Shown here: in pieces, positions 32,721 through 43,763 of the stretch
Layout of the letters: each line of letters opens with the position of its first letter
How positions within the stretch are numbered: position 1 is the first letter of the stretch
Assembly: GCF_000340215.1 (NCBI RefSeq)
Contig: NW_006921536.1
Location: 1,637,582-1,701,581, forward strand
Length of the DNA stretch: 64,000 bases
Source: Pseudocercospora fijiensis CIRAD86
Taxonomy: Eukaryota; Ascomycota; Dothideomycetes; Mycosphaerellales; Mycosphaerellaceae
Direction: 5' to 3'
Notes under the pieces: generated by a model
The model's input: the letters and a program-made list of their open reading frames with translations, nothing else
What the model was told of the DNA's origin: nothing
Databases searched by the model: none
Position numbers and translations under genes: made by a program

Positions 32721-32970
32721 ATTCTACTTTTTAAGCCTTCGTTTAAGTATGTTAAGAGATATCTAACAACCGGTCTCTTATATAAGGTGCTATACGATTG
32801 CTTCTCGTATAGTACCGCTATAGACTTAAGATATTATCTAAGCCTTCTATAGCGATAAATCGATACGTAGAGGCATTCTACGAGTCGATAGCGAGTATAG
32901 TACGAGTCGTAGAAGGTTAAACACGAAGAATTAGGTAGGAATAGCGGTAAGAAGTATAAGAAACCCCGCA

Positions 32971-32989
32971 TTGAGCCTCTGGTATGTAT
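32971..32989. repeat. Right half of the split hairpin at the island border
   Basis: TTGAGCCTCTGGTATGTAT, the exact reverse complement of 15309-15327. Its first 8 bases duplicate 15337-15344. Confidence 0.6.
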
Positions 32990-33184
32990 AGGCCTCCCTA
33001 CCCGCCCGCCCCGCTCCACAAGCTAGCATGTGATGGTAAACAATCAAAAGCAGCATTCGCGATCCCTCCTTCGTTCTATAGGTAAGTGCATGAAGTCCGG
33101 CTCCGACTTGCTGAGCAAGCACTAATGAGCAGCAGGCGCATATTCAGCAGTCTACAGAACATGCGGAGGTAATATCAAACCGCC

Positions 33185-35063
33185 ATGGAGACTTTCCTAA
33201 GAAAATGGCGACAAGACGCCTTGAATAGACACCAGTATGATACAGCCATCTTCGTTGGAGACAAGCTGCTGGCATTGACGAGTATGTTCGCATGCACTGC
33301 AAGCGATACTTATACTAAGAGACCGTTCAGACTCCGACATTGATGCGTACGCACTCGCTCAAACACATTTCGCGGCCGGCAACTACACGCGCGCATTGGC
33401 ATTCGTCACTCGATCCGATCTCTTACAGCGCTCTCCAAGATCGCGATACTTGGCCGCGCACTGCTATATCAAGCAGAATCGGCACGAGGAAGCACTGCAG
33501 ATTTTAGGCGAAAAGAACCCAGTACATTTGGTCACCACCACAGATGCAGCGCGGAGAAAACTGCAGCACTTAAGCAATGGGCTCACCAGCAAACAGCATG
33601 GGAAATCAAAGTTGCCCAGTCGGACAGACAGGGCGGACAGAAGTGAGGAGCGAGACCGCGAAGATGCAGCCAACATCAAGCACGAGGCCGGTATGTGCTA
33701 TCTGCGTGGCCTGTGCTACGCGAAGCAGAATGCTTTTGATCGGGCGAAAGAGTGCTATAAAGACGCTGTGCGGATAGACGTACAATGCTTCGAAGCATTC
33801 GACCAGCTCGTGAAGAACAGTCTCATGAGCCCCAGCGAAGAATGGGAGTTCTTGGACACACTCAACTTCGAATCGATACAGCCAGAGTCCGGAGACGCGG
33901 AAACTGCAGCTGAAGCAGCAGACTTTACAAAGAATCTTTACTCGACTCGGCTTTCGAAGTACACTCAGCCGGAAGTTTTCGAGACCGCCATCGAGACTTT
34001 GTCATCACATTACAGATTGGCACAGAATCCTGACATACTCCTGGCAAAAGCCGAAATCGCCTTCACAAGCTCTCGCTACCAGGAAGCAGTCAACTTGACC
34101 AACCAGATCCTAGAGTCCGATCCCTACAACTTTGCATGCCTGCCGCTCCACTTGTCTCTGCTACATCAGCTCAACCACAACCATGCACTTTTCTCGCTGT
34201 CCCATGACCTGGCCGATACCCATCCGGATGAGCCTTGCACCTGGCTTGCTGTAGGAACCTACTATCTGGCTACGAATCGTATCAATGAAGCTCGCTCTTA
34301 TTTCTCCAAAGCCAGTCTGATGGATCCGCATTTTGGAGCTGCTTGGATAGGCTTCGCGCACACCTTTGCTGCAGAAGGTGAAAGTGACCAGGCGATTGCA
34401 GCCTACAGCACAGCTGCGCGACTCTTCCAGGGCACGCACCTTCCCCAGATGTTCCTGGGGATGCAGGAGATTGCGCTCGGCAATTTGAACATTGCGCGAG
34501 AATACCTCGCTGCAGCTTTCAAGCTGTGTCAAACAGATCCAACCTTGGTGAACGAGCTTGGCGTCGTCGCATATCTGGAGGATGATTACGAAATAGCTGT
34601 GCGACATTTTGTGAATGCTCTCGAGTTGGCTGATAAGACTGGTGCTCCTCCAAACCAATACACAAGCACGCGCCTAAACCTAGCACATGCTCTCCGAAAA
34701 GCCGAGAACTTCGAGGAGGCACTCCAGCAATTTGAGGAAGTCATTCGGTTGGGATTGCGAGACGCCAGTGTTTTTGCATCCAAAGGTCTTGTGTTGATGG
34801 AGCTGGATCAGTACTTTGAAGCGACTGTCGCCTTGCACGAAGCTCTGGCAATCTCGCCTCAAGATCCCATTGCCTCAGATCTACTCCCTAAAGCTCTCGG
34901 TCAGCTGGAGAACGAAGGAGTACTAGGTGGTGCAGACGAGAGTACAATCGACAACGCCTTACAAGAGAAAGTCTCTAGGATTCGTGGGACCAGGCGCGCC
35001 AGAAGGCGAGCACGCATAGACCAAACAGACGATATGGATCTTGACGGGACCAACGACCCATAG
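33185..35063 (+). CDS. Anaphase-promoting complex subunit Cdc16/Cut9/APC6
   Basis: Two exons, 33185-33281 and 33331-35063, give 609 residues. The 49 bp intron has a GTATGT donor, a TACTAAG branch site and a CAG acceptor. The N-terminus (METFLRKWRQDAL, then VGDKLLALT) and the TPR repeats over most of the protein are typical of Cdc16, e.g. the TPRs with LAVGTYYLATNRINEARSYF, AWIGFAHTFAAEGESDQAI and NELGVVAYLEDDYEIAVRHF. APC6 is a scaffold of the ubiquitin ligase that triggers anaphase. The length fits the family. Its ATG is only 215 bp from the end of the transposon island. The frame stays open for another 149 codons after the TAG (see 35064-35510). Confidence 0.9.
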
Positions 35064-35510
35064 CAAGGGCTTGATGAAAATCGACATCCTGGTATTGTAC
35101 TTCCAAGACCAGCAGGTCTTGCGCCCAACGAACCCGCACCTCGCTATCCCGGGCCTGTGCTGCCGAGATTTCGACTAGATGGTCGGCCTCTTCATGCTCC
35201 GCCGAGAACGTCCTTGCCTGATGCGGGACTTCAGGCTGGGTATCTCTACATTGATGATTTTGGTGACGAGGTGTGGGCCTCAGTGCCATGGCAGGGACTG
35301 AGCATGGCCATGCAAACAGCGCAGCCACATCGCGAGGCCTTGCACAGCGTGATGCGTGACCTTTCGATTGAAGGACAGTCGAGAGACACGCCAATAACAG
35401 AAGCCAACAATGGAGCTCGAGGCGAGCGGTCGCAGCGAGAGAACGCAGGTCCAGAGGTGCAACCACCAGCACTTCCGCTCCGACGTATTCCAAGTCGCAT
35501 GGGCAGATGA
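35064..35510 (+). other. In-frame open extension downstream of CDC16
   Basis: After the TAG at 35061-35063 the same frame stays open for 149 codons up to a TGA at about 35508-35510. It is Pro/Arg-rich with a compact part (GYLYIDDFGDEVWASVPW). It may be 3' untranslated sequence, a readthrough extension or part of an alternatively spliced tail. No donor/acceptor pair that removes the TAG was found. Confidence 0.3.
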
Positions 35511-36065
35511 GTGAACGATGTTGGATGATGATAGCTGGGTAGAACTCTTCGCGCAACAATTGGAATTCCCATGCAATCCTTCATCCTGATCTTGAGTCAT
35601 GCTGTAGACTTTCAAATCGCAGCATGGTTCAACATTTGGATTGTCTGCAACGGTGCAAGTCAAAGCGCGACACCGCGGGTGATGATGGTCAGGGGTGCGT
35701 GCATGCCAAGATGCCAAGAGAATTCAATAGCAATCCTTCCGAAGGAGAGTTCGATCATCGAACGCTTGTCATCAACCACACACACACGAGTCACTTGAGC
35801 TATCAACACCACCTCCACTTCCCTTCTCTCGTATATCAGCATCGCCGACTGGGCAGATCCCGATTGAGCTGGCTGGAACGAGCAATGTAGCGGAGTTGAG
35901 GAAGCCAAGACAGGACCACACCTTGGCGAAAGGACCGGGGTTGTATAAGCGCTCTGCTGGCAGCCTACTAACAAAGCTGCATCTCTAGTTTCAAGTCCCC
36001 AATTTTTCTGTACTACTTCCGTATTCGCGCGTGCACAAGGACGGTATTCATTCGCGTGTGCAGGA

Positions 36066-37130
36066 ATGAAAAGGTAGGTCATTATCGCGCAAGCCTTGAG
36101 CATAGCAGTCTCTGCGGAAACGAGCGGCTGGAGAAATAGAACGACCGCAACGAGCACATCGCGAACAATACAAGTAAACGTCAAACCACCGGTTCCGTTG
36201 GGAAATGGAAGCACATATTCGATCTTGCCATCATCAGCAACGATACCAGCGACATTGATCACCGCTCCAGCCACAAGAAATGCCAGCGTGACGGGGGCTT
36301 CGGCCAATCTGGCTACATATGGGAATTACACATTCTCAACGATATGTCCATCGGGGAATTCAGGATGCATGTCCAGGTGTCAGGAATTCGCAAATTCTTG
36401 CCACGGAGACTTCGACGCTTGGTCTACTTCGCGAAACAGCTTTCAATCCAGCGTGGTCGATGCGAGCAACTCGGGAGTCATGCCAGTCACGGATTCCTAC
36501 TATGTTATGACAGTCACACCGTCGACATCATATGAATACAACACAAGCTGGATCGTGAATCGCTGGACATCCTCGCTCCTGCAAGGCAGTGGGGGAACAT
36601 TGCTTGTTGATCCGAAAAAGACTCACGCGTTGGTGACCAAGGCCTCCGCGAGTGACACCGGTGCATATGGGGATGCCGTGAACGGCGACACAGCCATTGT
36701 AGCATTCGAGTCGATGACATGGACAGCATCGAAGGTCTCTCAAAGTGTTCAGTTGGGTCCCAACATTGTACTCGCCAGCGACACGACAATGACCACGGCG
36801 GGTAAGAGTATCTGGCTGACTGATGGAGGAAGAATTGTCGTCGCAAGCGGCACCTCCCGGACAACGATTGGGTTCGAGAGCGCTTCTGGCTCGGCCGAGA
36901 TGCAAAGTCGGACAGCTAGAGTGACGACGTCTGCCAGCTCTTGGTCAGGAAGCGCTTCGCAAGAAGATTGTCCAGATTCGACGAGCTGCATCTCGGAGAG
37001 CGCAGTTGGCAGCATTGTGGATGCGGCCACTGCGACTGTCACTGGGGCAGGCACCCGCAGTCGGATTTGCCGCACAGCGTGGTCATTGACTGCGGCACTT
37101 GGTAGCATTGTCGCTTTCTTGGGCATATGA
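36066..37130 (+). CDS. Secreted, probably GPI-anchored Ser/Thr-rich protein with a nonsense codon near the start
   Basis: The frame is open from 36078 to 37130 (about 350 codons). The likely start is the in-frame ATG at 36066, which reads Met-Lys-Arg-stop and then VIIAQALSIAVSA, a typical signal peptide. The TAG at 36075 thus splits the signal peptide. The mature part is rich in Ser/Thr, with several N-glycosylation sites, a four-cysteine patch (ICPSGNSGCMSRC...SC) and a CPDSTSC motif. The C-terminus is hydrophobic (WSLTAALGSIVAFLGI), like a GPI-anchor signal. The family was not recognised. Either the gene is disabled, or a first exon further upstream is spliced to the AG at 36076-36077. Confidence 0.55.
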
Positions 37131-38303
37131 TCGGACAGTAGCGTGGGCACCGCGTCGTCTCAATAATCTGGAGGTATGATGTGCATCCACAGCTGTCGAG
37201 CAAGGCGGAGAAGCTTTCAGCAGATCAAACTTGACACAAAGCACAATGGCATTGAAGTGCGCCGTGCAACCTGCTGATCGATCGGCGTGCAGCAATATAA
37301 ATGATTGACGAGATGCCATCGAGTAGCATGACTCGCTTGAGGGTCCAGAATAATATGGAAGAAGTGGCAGAAGATCCAGATTAATGATTGTGGTTTGAGA
37401 TGGCCCAGTGGATCGACGTGCATAGATTAAGGCAGCGCAGCGACCGCCGACATGATCTCCTCCAGCAATAATTTTCGAGCTGCCTATAAGATGCAGCGTT
37501 ATACAACTCGAGTGTTACACACGGCGGGAAAGGTGGTGCAGATGAGCGAATGGCAGGCACGACATGTTCGAGATGGCCGTTGTGATGTCGGACGAAGCGA
37601 GTCGAGGTAGCGGTGACGGAGGCATTGGGGTGGGTGAAACGGCTTCTGTCTTCTGTGTTAGCTGCCTCAGTGCTTGGTGGCGTGGTGGTGTCTGAGGTGT
37701 GCAAGGAAGGTCCCGGCCTTGGTGATTGACGAGGCATTGTTCATTTCGTGCGATACCTTTATCGCTCGGGTAAGGGCACGGGGACAGCTGTGTGCGCAGT
37801 GCCGAATCAAGGTGCTGTGCATGCACTGTGTGCAGCGAAGCGAATGAAGTCGCTGTTCTTGTTGTAGCTAGTGATGGAGCCCACCATCCAGTGTATCGTG
37901 TATACAGCGTGTAATACACCATGTACACAGCCCTCGAGGTCGGATGCCTGGTATACACCCGTATATTACATGGTGTATACAAGGACGATTGCGCTAATCC
38001 ACGGTGGCTTCACATCCCTAGTTGTAGCGATAGTAATGCCTGTCACGCTGTCCCCCGCCAGGCCCAGTTTGGACGCATTTCCGATACAGACTACAGTAGT
38101 GGTTCGGCTTGGTGCTGGTCTCTTGCATTTCAAGGATGCAGCGCTGGAGAAGCGGTGACCGTGACCGTCTGCTTCACGTTCTCTCCGCACATCCATGTGT
38201 TGAAGGCAACACAACTGCGTCATAAGAAACCTTCCACCACGAGGTCGGCGCAAGAGCCCTTGGCCCCTGACCCCCTGCCACAGCCACAGCCACGGCCATT
38301 TTG

Positions 38304-38345
38304 GGCATTGGCATTGGCATTGGCATTGGCATTGGCATTGGCATT
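38304..38345. repeat. (GGCATT)7 microsatellite
   Basis: Seven perfect units of GGCATT. Confidence 0.9.
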
Positions 38346-38990
38346 TCCCTGCCAGCCAGCAAAATTGAGATCTCTGCGAAAACTGGGGCGGAAGCGTTGG
38401 ATCGCTACGGCCCCCTTCTCTGCGTTTGCCGCGTCTCACAGGACAGCCGCAGGGCCAGCCTTGATCAGTGTGCTGCTGGAGGCTCCTATGAGATGGCAGA
38501 AGCTCGTTGCCGTGAAGTCACACGTACCGCTGCACTGCAGGGGGTGAGTGGTGCAATCAGAGGCTGAACAGGCCAAATGACGATCTCGGAATCGCGGCCG
38601 GCGGTGACCGTTCCTTGCATTAGCGGCGGGCGCTAATGCCGCCGCTCGTTACAAAGTCTCGCACGGGGCAGGCCTTCATTTACTGTCACCGTACGTGCCT
38701 TCCCATCCATCTCGCCTCGTCCACTTCAGCAGGCTCGCGGCCAGCTCGCTGCGCAGTTCACTTGCATCGCTCACTTCAGTCACTCTTTTCCATTTCGACG
38801 TCGATACTTCACGCAGACTGCTATTGTGTTGCCAAGAGCCTCACAATCCCCGTCGTTACATTCGTTTGTCCATATCCGATCCATCGACCTCAGCGACTCA
38901 CAACAAACAAAGCCCCAGCATTTCGACAGTTCACGCAAGGCACATACCAGTACAGCCCCTCGCGACACAACATCACCACGCGCGCCATTT

Positions 38991-39019
38991 GCACAGCACA
39001 GCACAGCACAGCACAGCAC
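38991..39019. repeat. (GCACA)n microsatellite
   Basis: Nearly six units of GCACA, about 200 bp upstream of the DUF1996 start codon and probably in its 5' leader. Confidence 0.85.
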
Positions 39020-39214
39020 GAGCTTCACTTCTCGTACCCAAACACCACCAAACAGTATCGCCTCGTGCGGGCGAGCACGCGAAACACGCTTCTGACAGAC
39101 TGTGTCTTCGTCGCTGTGCGCGAAGAAGAGTGGGATTCGTAGCTGCGCCGGTACCGCAGTCTCCAACATCACTTCCATTCCGCCTGGAGCGAGTACTGTA
39201 TCGCTATCGCTACC

Positions 39215-40783
39215 ATGATCGCCCTCACCACCACCCTTTCCGCTCTGGCCTTCGCAGGCAATGTCGCCGCTTTCTGGCGCATGCCATGTCGCTCCGCCAC
39301 CGGTATTGCGCGTATGGATCCATTGGTCGCGCCCAATGACGTTGCCGACCATTCTCACATCATTTTTGGAGGCGGCAGTAAGTGACTCTTCATCATCCAT
39401 ACTTCATTGACCCGCACGCAGACAAGCTTACCTTCAATTAGACTTCGGCCTGAACACAACCTTTGACAACCTTGCCAAGTGCACAAACCCAGAGCACAAC
39501 TGCACGTCGTGCGAAGTCACTCAGGACAAGTCCGCTTACTGGACTCCACCAATCTACTTCCAGCATGAGAATGGCACTGTTGAGATGGTTCCCAATGTCG
39601 GCGGTATGCTTGCATACTACCTCTTTTACCTCGACAACGTTGAGCCATTCCCCGAGGGTTTCGCCATGATTGCTGGAAACCCAACCTACCGCAACTTTAG
39701 TGGTACATTCCCAGATGAGGAATTGAGCAAGTGGCCAACATACCCGAGCGACCAGTTCTTCCTGCAGCAACGCGCTATTGGTTTCAATTGCTTGAACTAC
39801 GCCAAGGACCCAGAAGCTTCCCTTTACCGCCACCAATTCCCAAAGAAGGATGAGATGGACGCCAACTGCCTTGACGGTATCCGTATGGAGATGGCTTTCC
39901 CATCTTGCGGTACTGGCGAGCTCGACTCTCCCGATCACCGATCCCACGTCGCCTATCCATCGCTCGTCAAGGAGGGTAACTGCCCAGACGGCTACGACCA
40001 CCACTACCCATTCCTCTTCTACGAGACCATCTACGCCACCCAGAACTTCGCTGGCATGCCTGGTCAATTCCTGATCTCCACCGGTGACCCAGTCGGCACC
40101 AGCTACCACGCCGATTTCATCATGGGCTGGGAGTCTTCAGAGTTCCTTGGCAAGGCTATCAAGACCTGCACCAGCGAGACTGGACTGATTGGCGACTGCC
40201 CGCTCTTCAACATCCAGGACGACTCCGAGGCCGCTCAGTGCACCTTCCAAACTCCAGACTCATTCGAGAAGGAGGACTGCGAGGGACCAATGGAGGGCCT
40301 CCCCGTCGGCGTTCCAATTCAGTAAGTGATCTTCGCATGTTTTCTACAGGTATCTTTTCGCTGACTATTCGATTTCTCAGATACGGTCCAGAGCCAGCCA
40401 CCAAGTACCCAGTCCAGGGCGCCCGCGGTGTGAAGACCTCGTCTCTGCCACATACCTCTGCCCCTGCTACCTTCACCCAACCGTCGCTGGGCTACTCTCC
40501 AGTCAACCCAGCAAGCACCTCGACTGCTCAGGGTGGCATCATTGTCGCCTACGCATCATCAAGTAGCTCTGCCGCCCCAGCCATCACGTCAGCTCCAGCC
40601 TATGCTCCACCAGCTGACGACGATGTCACCACCACCTACATCACCAAGGGCCATGAAGTCATCGAGATGGTCATTGAGGAGCTCGAAGTCACAGTCACCG
40701 CCTCCCCATCGGAACCGGCTGGCTACGCCCACAAGCACAAGAGACATCTCGAGAAGCATGCCAAGCGCCACAACAACCACTAA
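39215..40783 (+). CDS. Secreted DUF1996 protein
   Basis: Three exons, 39215-39377, 39442-40321 and 40381-40783, give 481 residues. Both introns (64 and 59 bp) have GTAAGT donors. A signal peptide covers residues 1 to about 19 (MIALTTTLSALAFAGNVAA). The mature start FWRMPCRSATGIARMDPL and the motif DHSHIIFGGGSNFG are typical of DUF1996 domains, as are the conserved Cys residues, CLDGIRMEMAFPSCGTGELDSP-like segment and YPFLFYETIYAT. The last 130 residues are a Ser/Thr/Pro/Ala-rich tail ending in a His/Lys-rich stretch. DUF1996 proteins are common secreted or wall-associated fungal proteins without a known reaction. Confidence 0.85.
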
Positions 40784-42064
40784 GATACCCTCCATTTCCG
40801 AGTCACATGACGCATTTTCATAGCACGAGTGGCAATATTGGCGGCGTGGTGGATGTCAATTTCCATCGGCTTATCCAACAAGGTTGGATAAGATTTGTTA
40901 GCAGCGGCGAACCAGCAGGCTGGTCATTGCGAGTCACTTTGTGTATCATAACAGATTTCACGAGCCCACGATGGTGTGATGAGGCCGATGCCATTCACCA
41001 CGAAAAGCATAAGATATCATCCAGGCAAAGACTGCCACAAGCTGAGGGACAGCAAGCTTGATTCGCCCTTTGCAGAATCGAATCGACTTTTTTCATCGCG
41101 AGACGGTCGTTCCCATCTTTCTTTTCCTTGGTGATCTGTACTGAATGAATGTTACATTCATCGTGTGCGACTACTATATCGGCAAGATTACCGATCCATG
41201 TTCGAGCGAGCCGAGGAAATGGAGTATGTGTAAGAGAAGCATGAGGTGGCCTGAGCTACATGTACCTACCTCTTTCTCGGGCACTCGCTGCCACTTCCTT
41301 CCTTCCTTGTATGCGCATACCTTCCACGACCCACTATCACTTTGTCCTTGATCTGGATTGGCGGATAAAGAAGTTCTGACGCAAGGAGAAGGTACAGTAT
41401 GCCTGCCTCTGCTACTAGGAAGGAGCTGAAACGGCAGCAGAAGACTATCATCATCTTTACCTTACTATGCTCGATGCTTGAGTCTGATCCGTTTGACTAT
41501 GCTTCCGACCAAATGAACACCCTAGGCCGCAACCTCGCGAGAGAAACTTTGGTCTATGCCTTGACGACGGCCACCACGCTCGTAAACAGAATATTGGAAC
41601 AAGCTCTTCCTGAGAATCCGGAACTCAATGCGACTTTCTTCACCTCTGGACTTGCTCGATCGTTATGGCGTACTCGAACATGTTGCCAGCATGACCTGCC
41701 TTGGCAACAATCAGATCTTGAGCCAAATTATCTTCGATGAGAGACGAAAGTCCTGCACTGGTCCCGGCCTGGATAGAAAGATGAGTTGCGAGGATGCTGC
41801 AGTCCAGAGCGAGTAATCCGGAATAGAGGATCATCAATGTGATAGGGAGTGTGTGATTGTGAACAAGAGGCTTGGGGTTCTATGCCATACTGTGCTCAGA
41901 ATTGGCGGTTTGTCAGCTCGCTGGTGAATGTCTTAGACATTCACTGAGAAAGGAGTACACGTCTCAGCCAGTATCAAGGATCTTTCACTTCATGGAAGAA
42001 TTCTTCTTTTCCCCTTCTAAAATTCCCAAAGATCCGAGTTCAACAGCGAGCTTCATTGATCAAC
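40784..42064. other. Intergenic region, 1.3 kb, no gene supported
   Basis: It holds a short hairpin (TTATCCAACAAGGTTGGATAA, about 40871-40891) shortly after the DUF1996 gene that could act at the transcript end. Two small overlapping open frames at 41399-41740 (plus) and 41640-41837 (minus) lack supporting features. Confidence 0.4.
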
Positions 42065-42980
42065 ATGGGCTCACCACCTTACAAGCAGCCTGCCATCCAC
42101 CACACGGACTTCAAGGACAAGCAGAAATGCCTCAGCTTCGAAGTCGTCAAGGGCAAAGAATCTCCTACTCGTCGCTGCATCCGTAAACCACTATGGGCAT
42201 TGGCGAGCAACAAGGCTGGGAAAGCCGAAAGAGACGAACTGATCGAAGACTTGATGGAGACGAGCCAGGACATGATCCAATCTGCAATCGAGGAACAAAC
42301 TCTGAAACTGGCCAAAGTCTCAATGTGTCGCCAATGCGGGCAGAGCTACCAGCGTATGCAAGAGGTCGCTCTAAAAATCGCCAATGACTTAGTCGACATC
42401 TCCGGAACCTCACCACGTCCGATCAGGCATGCGTTCACTCCACGGACACCAGCTCGACAGTTCAATAGTCCCATGCCAATTCCACGCTCCTCCAGACTAC
42501 CAGTGACTCCCGCCTCTTCGGTAACATACGGTCGACGTACCCCAAGTCCAAATCCAAGTCCCGTACCATCGAACTTCAGCCAAGAAAACCCATTCCAGCG
42601 AGGTCGAACTCGCAAGACAACTCATCATCCAATCTCAAAACCGTGTCAACTCATCCAATCTTCAACGACGAGCTCAAAAAACGGGGGAAAAAACCCGAAA
42701 ATCCCTTCCGGAACGCTTCAACGCGCAAGACTCCTCCTCCCCATCCCGACACCACCTCATCTCCCCCAATCTCATTCTCCCCTCCCAACGCCCGAAATCC
42801 ACCGCCTCGAACATCAACTTCAACTCCAAAGCAAAACGAAAGAACTCGAACGCAAAAAAAAAAAACGCAGAGATTTCGAAGTTGAGGCGTGAGAAGAGTG
42901 ATCTTGGATTACAGGTTAAAACTTTGAATGGTAGGATTCAGGCGTTGTCGAAGGTCATGGGGGAGTATTTGGATGGGTAG
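42065..42980 (+). CDS. Coiled-coil protein of unknown function with an apparent frameshift
   Basis: Starts at the ATG at 42065 (MGSPPYKQP). The N-terminal 110 residues look globular and helical, with a CRQCGQSYQRM motif at about 88-98. Then follows a long basic, Pro/Ser-rich linker and, near the end, a coiled coil (HQLQLQSKTKELERK). The frame then enters a run of 12 A (42854-42865) and ends soon at 42892. In the next frame the coiled coil goes on without a break (ISKLRREKSDLGLQVKTLNG) to a TAG at 42978-42980. A run of 11 A would join both parts. The middle of the linker is also open in other frames, so the exact path there is less sure. Confidence 0.5.
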
Positions 42981-43763
42981 TGAGGGGAAGATGGGAGGGA
43001 GGAGATGGACTGTGTGAGGTTGGGTGTGTGAAGGATTGGTTGGCGGACCACGCGGGGTTGTTGGGAGATGGATTGTGGATTTGGGTTGTTTCGTTGGTAG
43101 CTTTGATGACTGTAGATTTATTTGTTTGTTTCGTCTTGCCCGCTCGTCACATCAGCATGGTCTGTCTTCAGGAGTTCTTATAATAGCCCAACATGGATGT
43201 GAGAAGTGAGGGCTGATCTTCTTTCTTAATTCGGCTTATGCTGAAAAGAAGGGGGGGGAAAAGGGGGTCTCTTATGCCGATATTCATGAATTCATTTTTC
43301 TCCGAGCAACAAACTTCCCTGAAACGAAATGGGAGACTGTATTCAGAACGTTCCGAGTCTTGGTGACAGATCTGGCCGCTTTGTAGTCTTTCTTTTGTAC
43401 TTGGGCGAAACTTTGGATCAATGCTTTGGGGAATGTATGGGCTCATTCTGTCACCAGAACTGGCGCCTCCGCACTCTATTCGGACACCATTGCAATGTTG
43501 CTTCCGCTGCTCCTGTGCGTGCAAGCTGAGGTGCCGAACGCGTAGTTCAAGCTTCAAAATCTTGCCAAGTCGTAGTCAGAGCTCGACACAGTTGCGCATG
43601 CTGATGACAGGAGTTGACGTATAGCAGTAAAAGTTCGTCAATTGAAGTCGTACAGATTCGCTACGAAAGTGATATTCAATGCGCCACGCCAATGCCTATG
43701 CAAATGCTTTATGATTCCATCTCTGCGTTGATGGCCTCCACCATGCCTTGAATCATAGTAAGT
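42981..43763. other. Intergenic region, no gene seen
   Basis: The 780 bp between convergent genes contain homopurine runs (e.g. about 43248-43268) but no gene-like frame. Confidence 0.5.

Larger units (their letters stand above)
15345..32970. mobile_element. RIP-mutated DDE/integrase-type transposon, split by a Gypsy element
   Basis: The outer element, about 3.9 kb without the Gypsy insertion. Its left part (15345-16715) carries a plus-strand frame and the end of a minus-strand frame. Its right part (30427-32970) carries the start of that minus-strand frame and a DDE/integrase-like frame. When the Gypsy element and one copy of its 5 bp target duplication are removed, the minus-strand frame continues across the join without a shift, which confirms that the outer element was there first. 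The whole element shows RIP. The family is not certain: the integrase-like catalytic core points to a retroviral-integrase-fold transposase. Confidence 0.7.
37131..39214. other. Intergenic region, 2.1 kb, no gene supported
   Basis: It contains an imperfect inverted repeat (TACACCATGTA 37915-37925 / TACATGGTGTA 37967-37977), a (GGCATT)7 microsatellite at about 38304-38345 and a (GCACA)n run at 38991-39019. The last 500 bp are C/T-rich, as in many fungal 5' leaders, and probably belong to the promoter and leader of the DUF1996 gene. The open frames here have no protein-like features. Confidence 0.5.

Noticed and set aside
34975..35559. 194-codon minus-strand open frame downstream of CDC16
   Set aside because: No recognisable features, Cys/His/Ser-rich composition as in random GC-rich antisense frames.
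35660..36307. 215-codon minus-strand frame with a hydrophobic start, antisense to the GPI-type protein
   Set aside because: The hydrophobic run arises from the antisense of the signal peptide and Ser/Thr codons. The plus-strand frame has both a signal peptide and a GPI-type tail.
37515..38547. Several open frames of 100-210 codons on both strands
   Set aside because: Their composition is dominated by simple repeats (GGCATT) and changes in every frame. No conserved motif was seen.
41399..41837. Two small overlapping open frames on opposite strands
   Set aside because: Neither has a recognisable domain or convincing splice signals, and they exclude each other. Not enough to call a gene.
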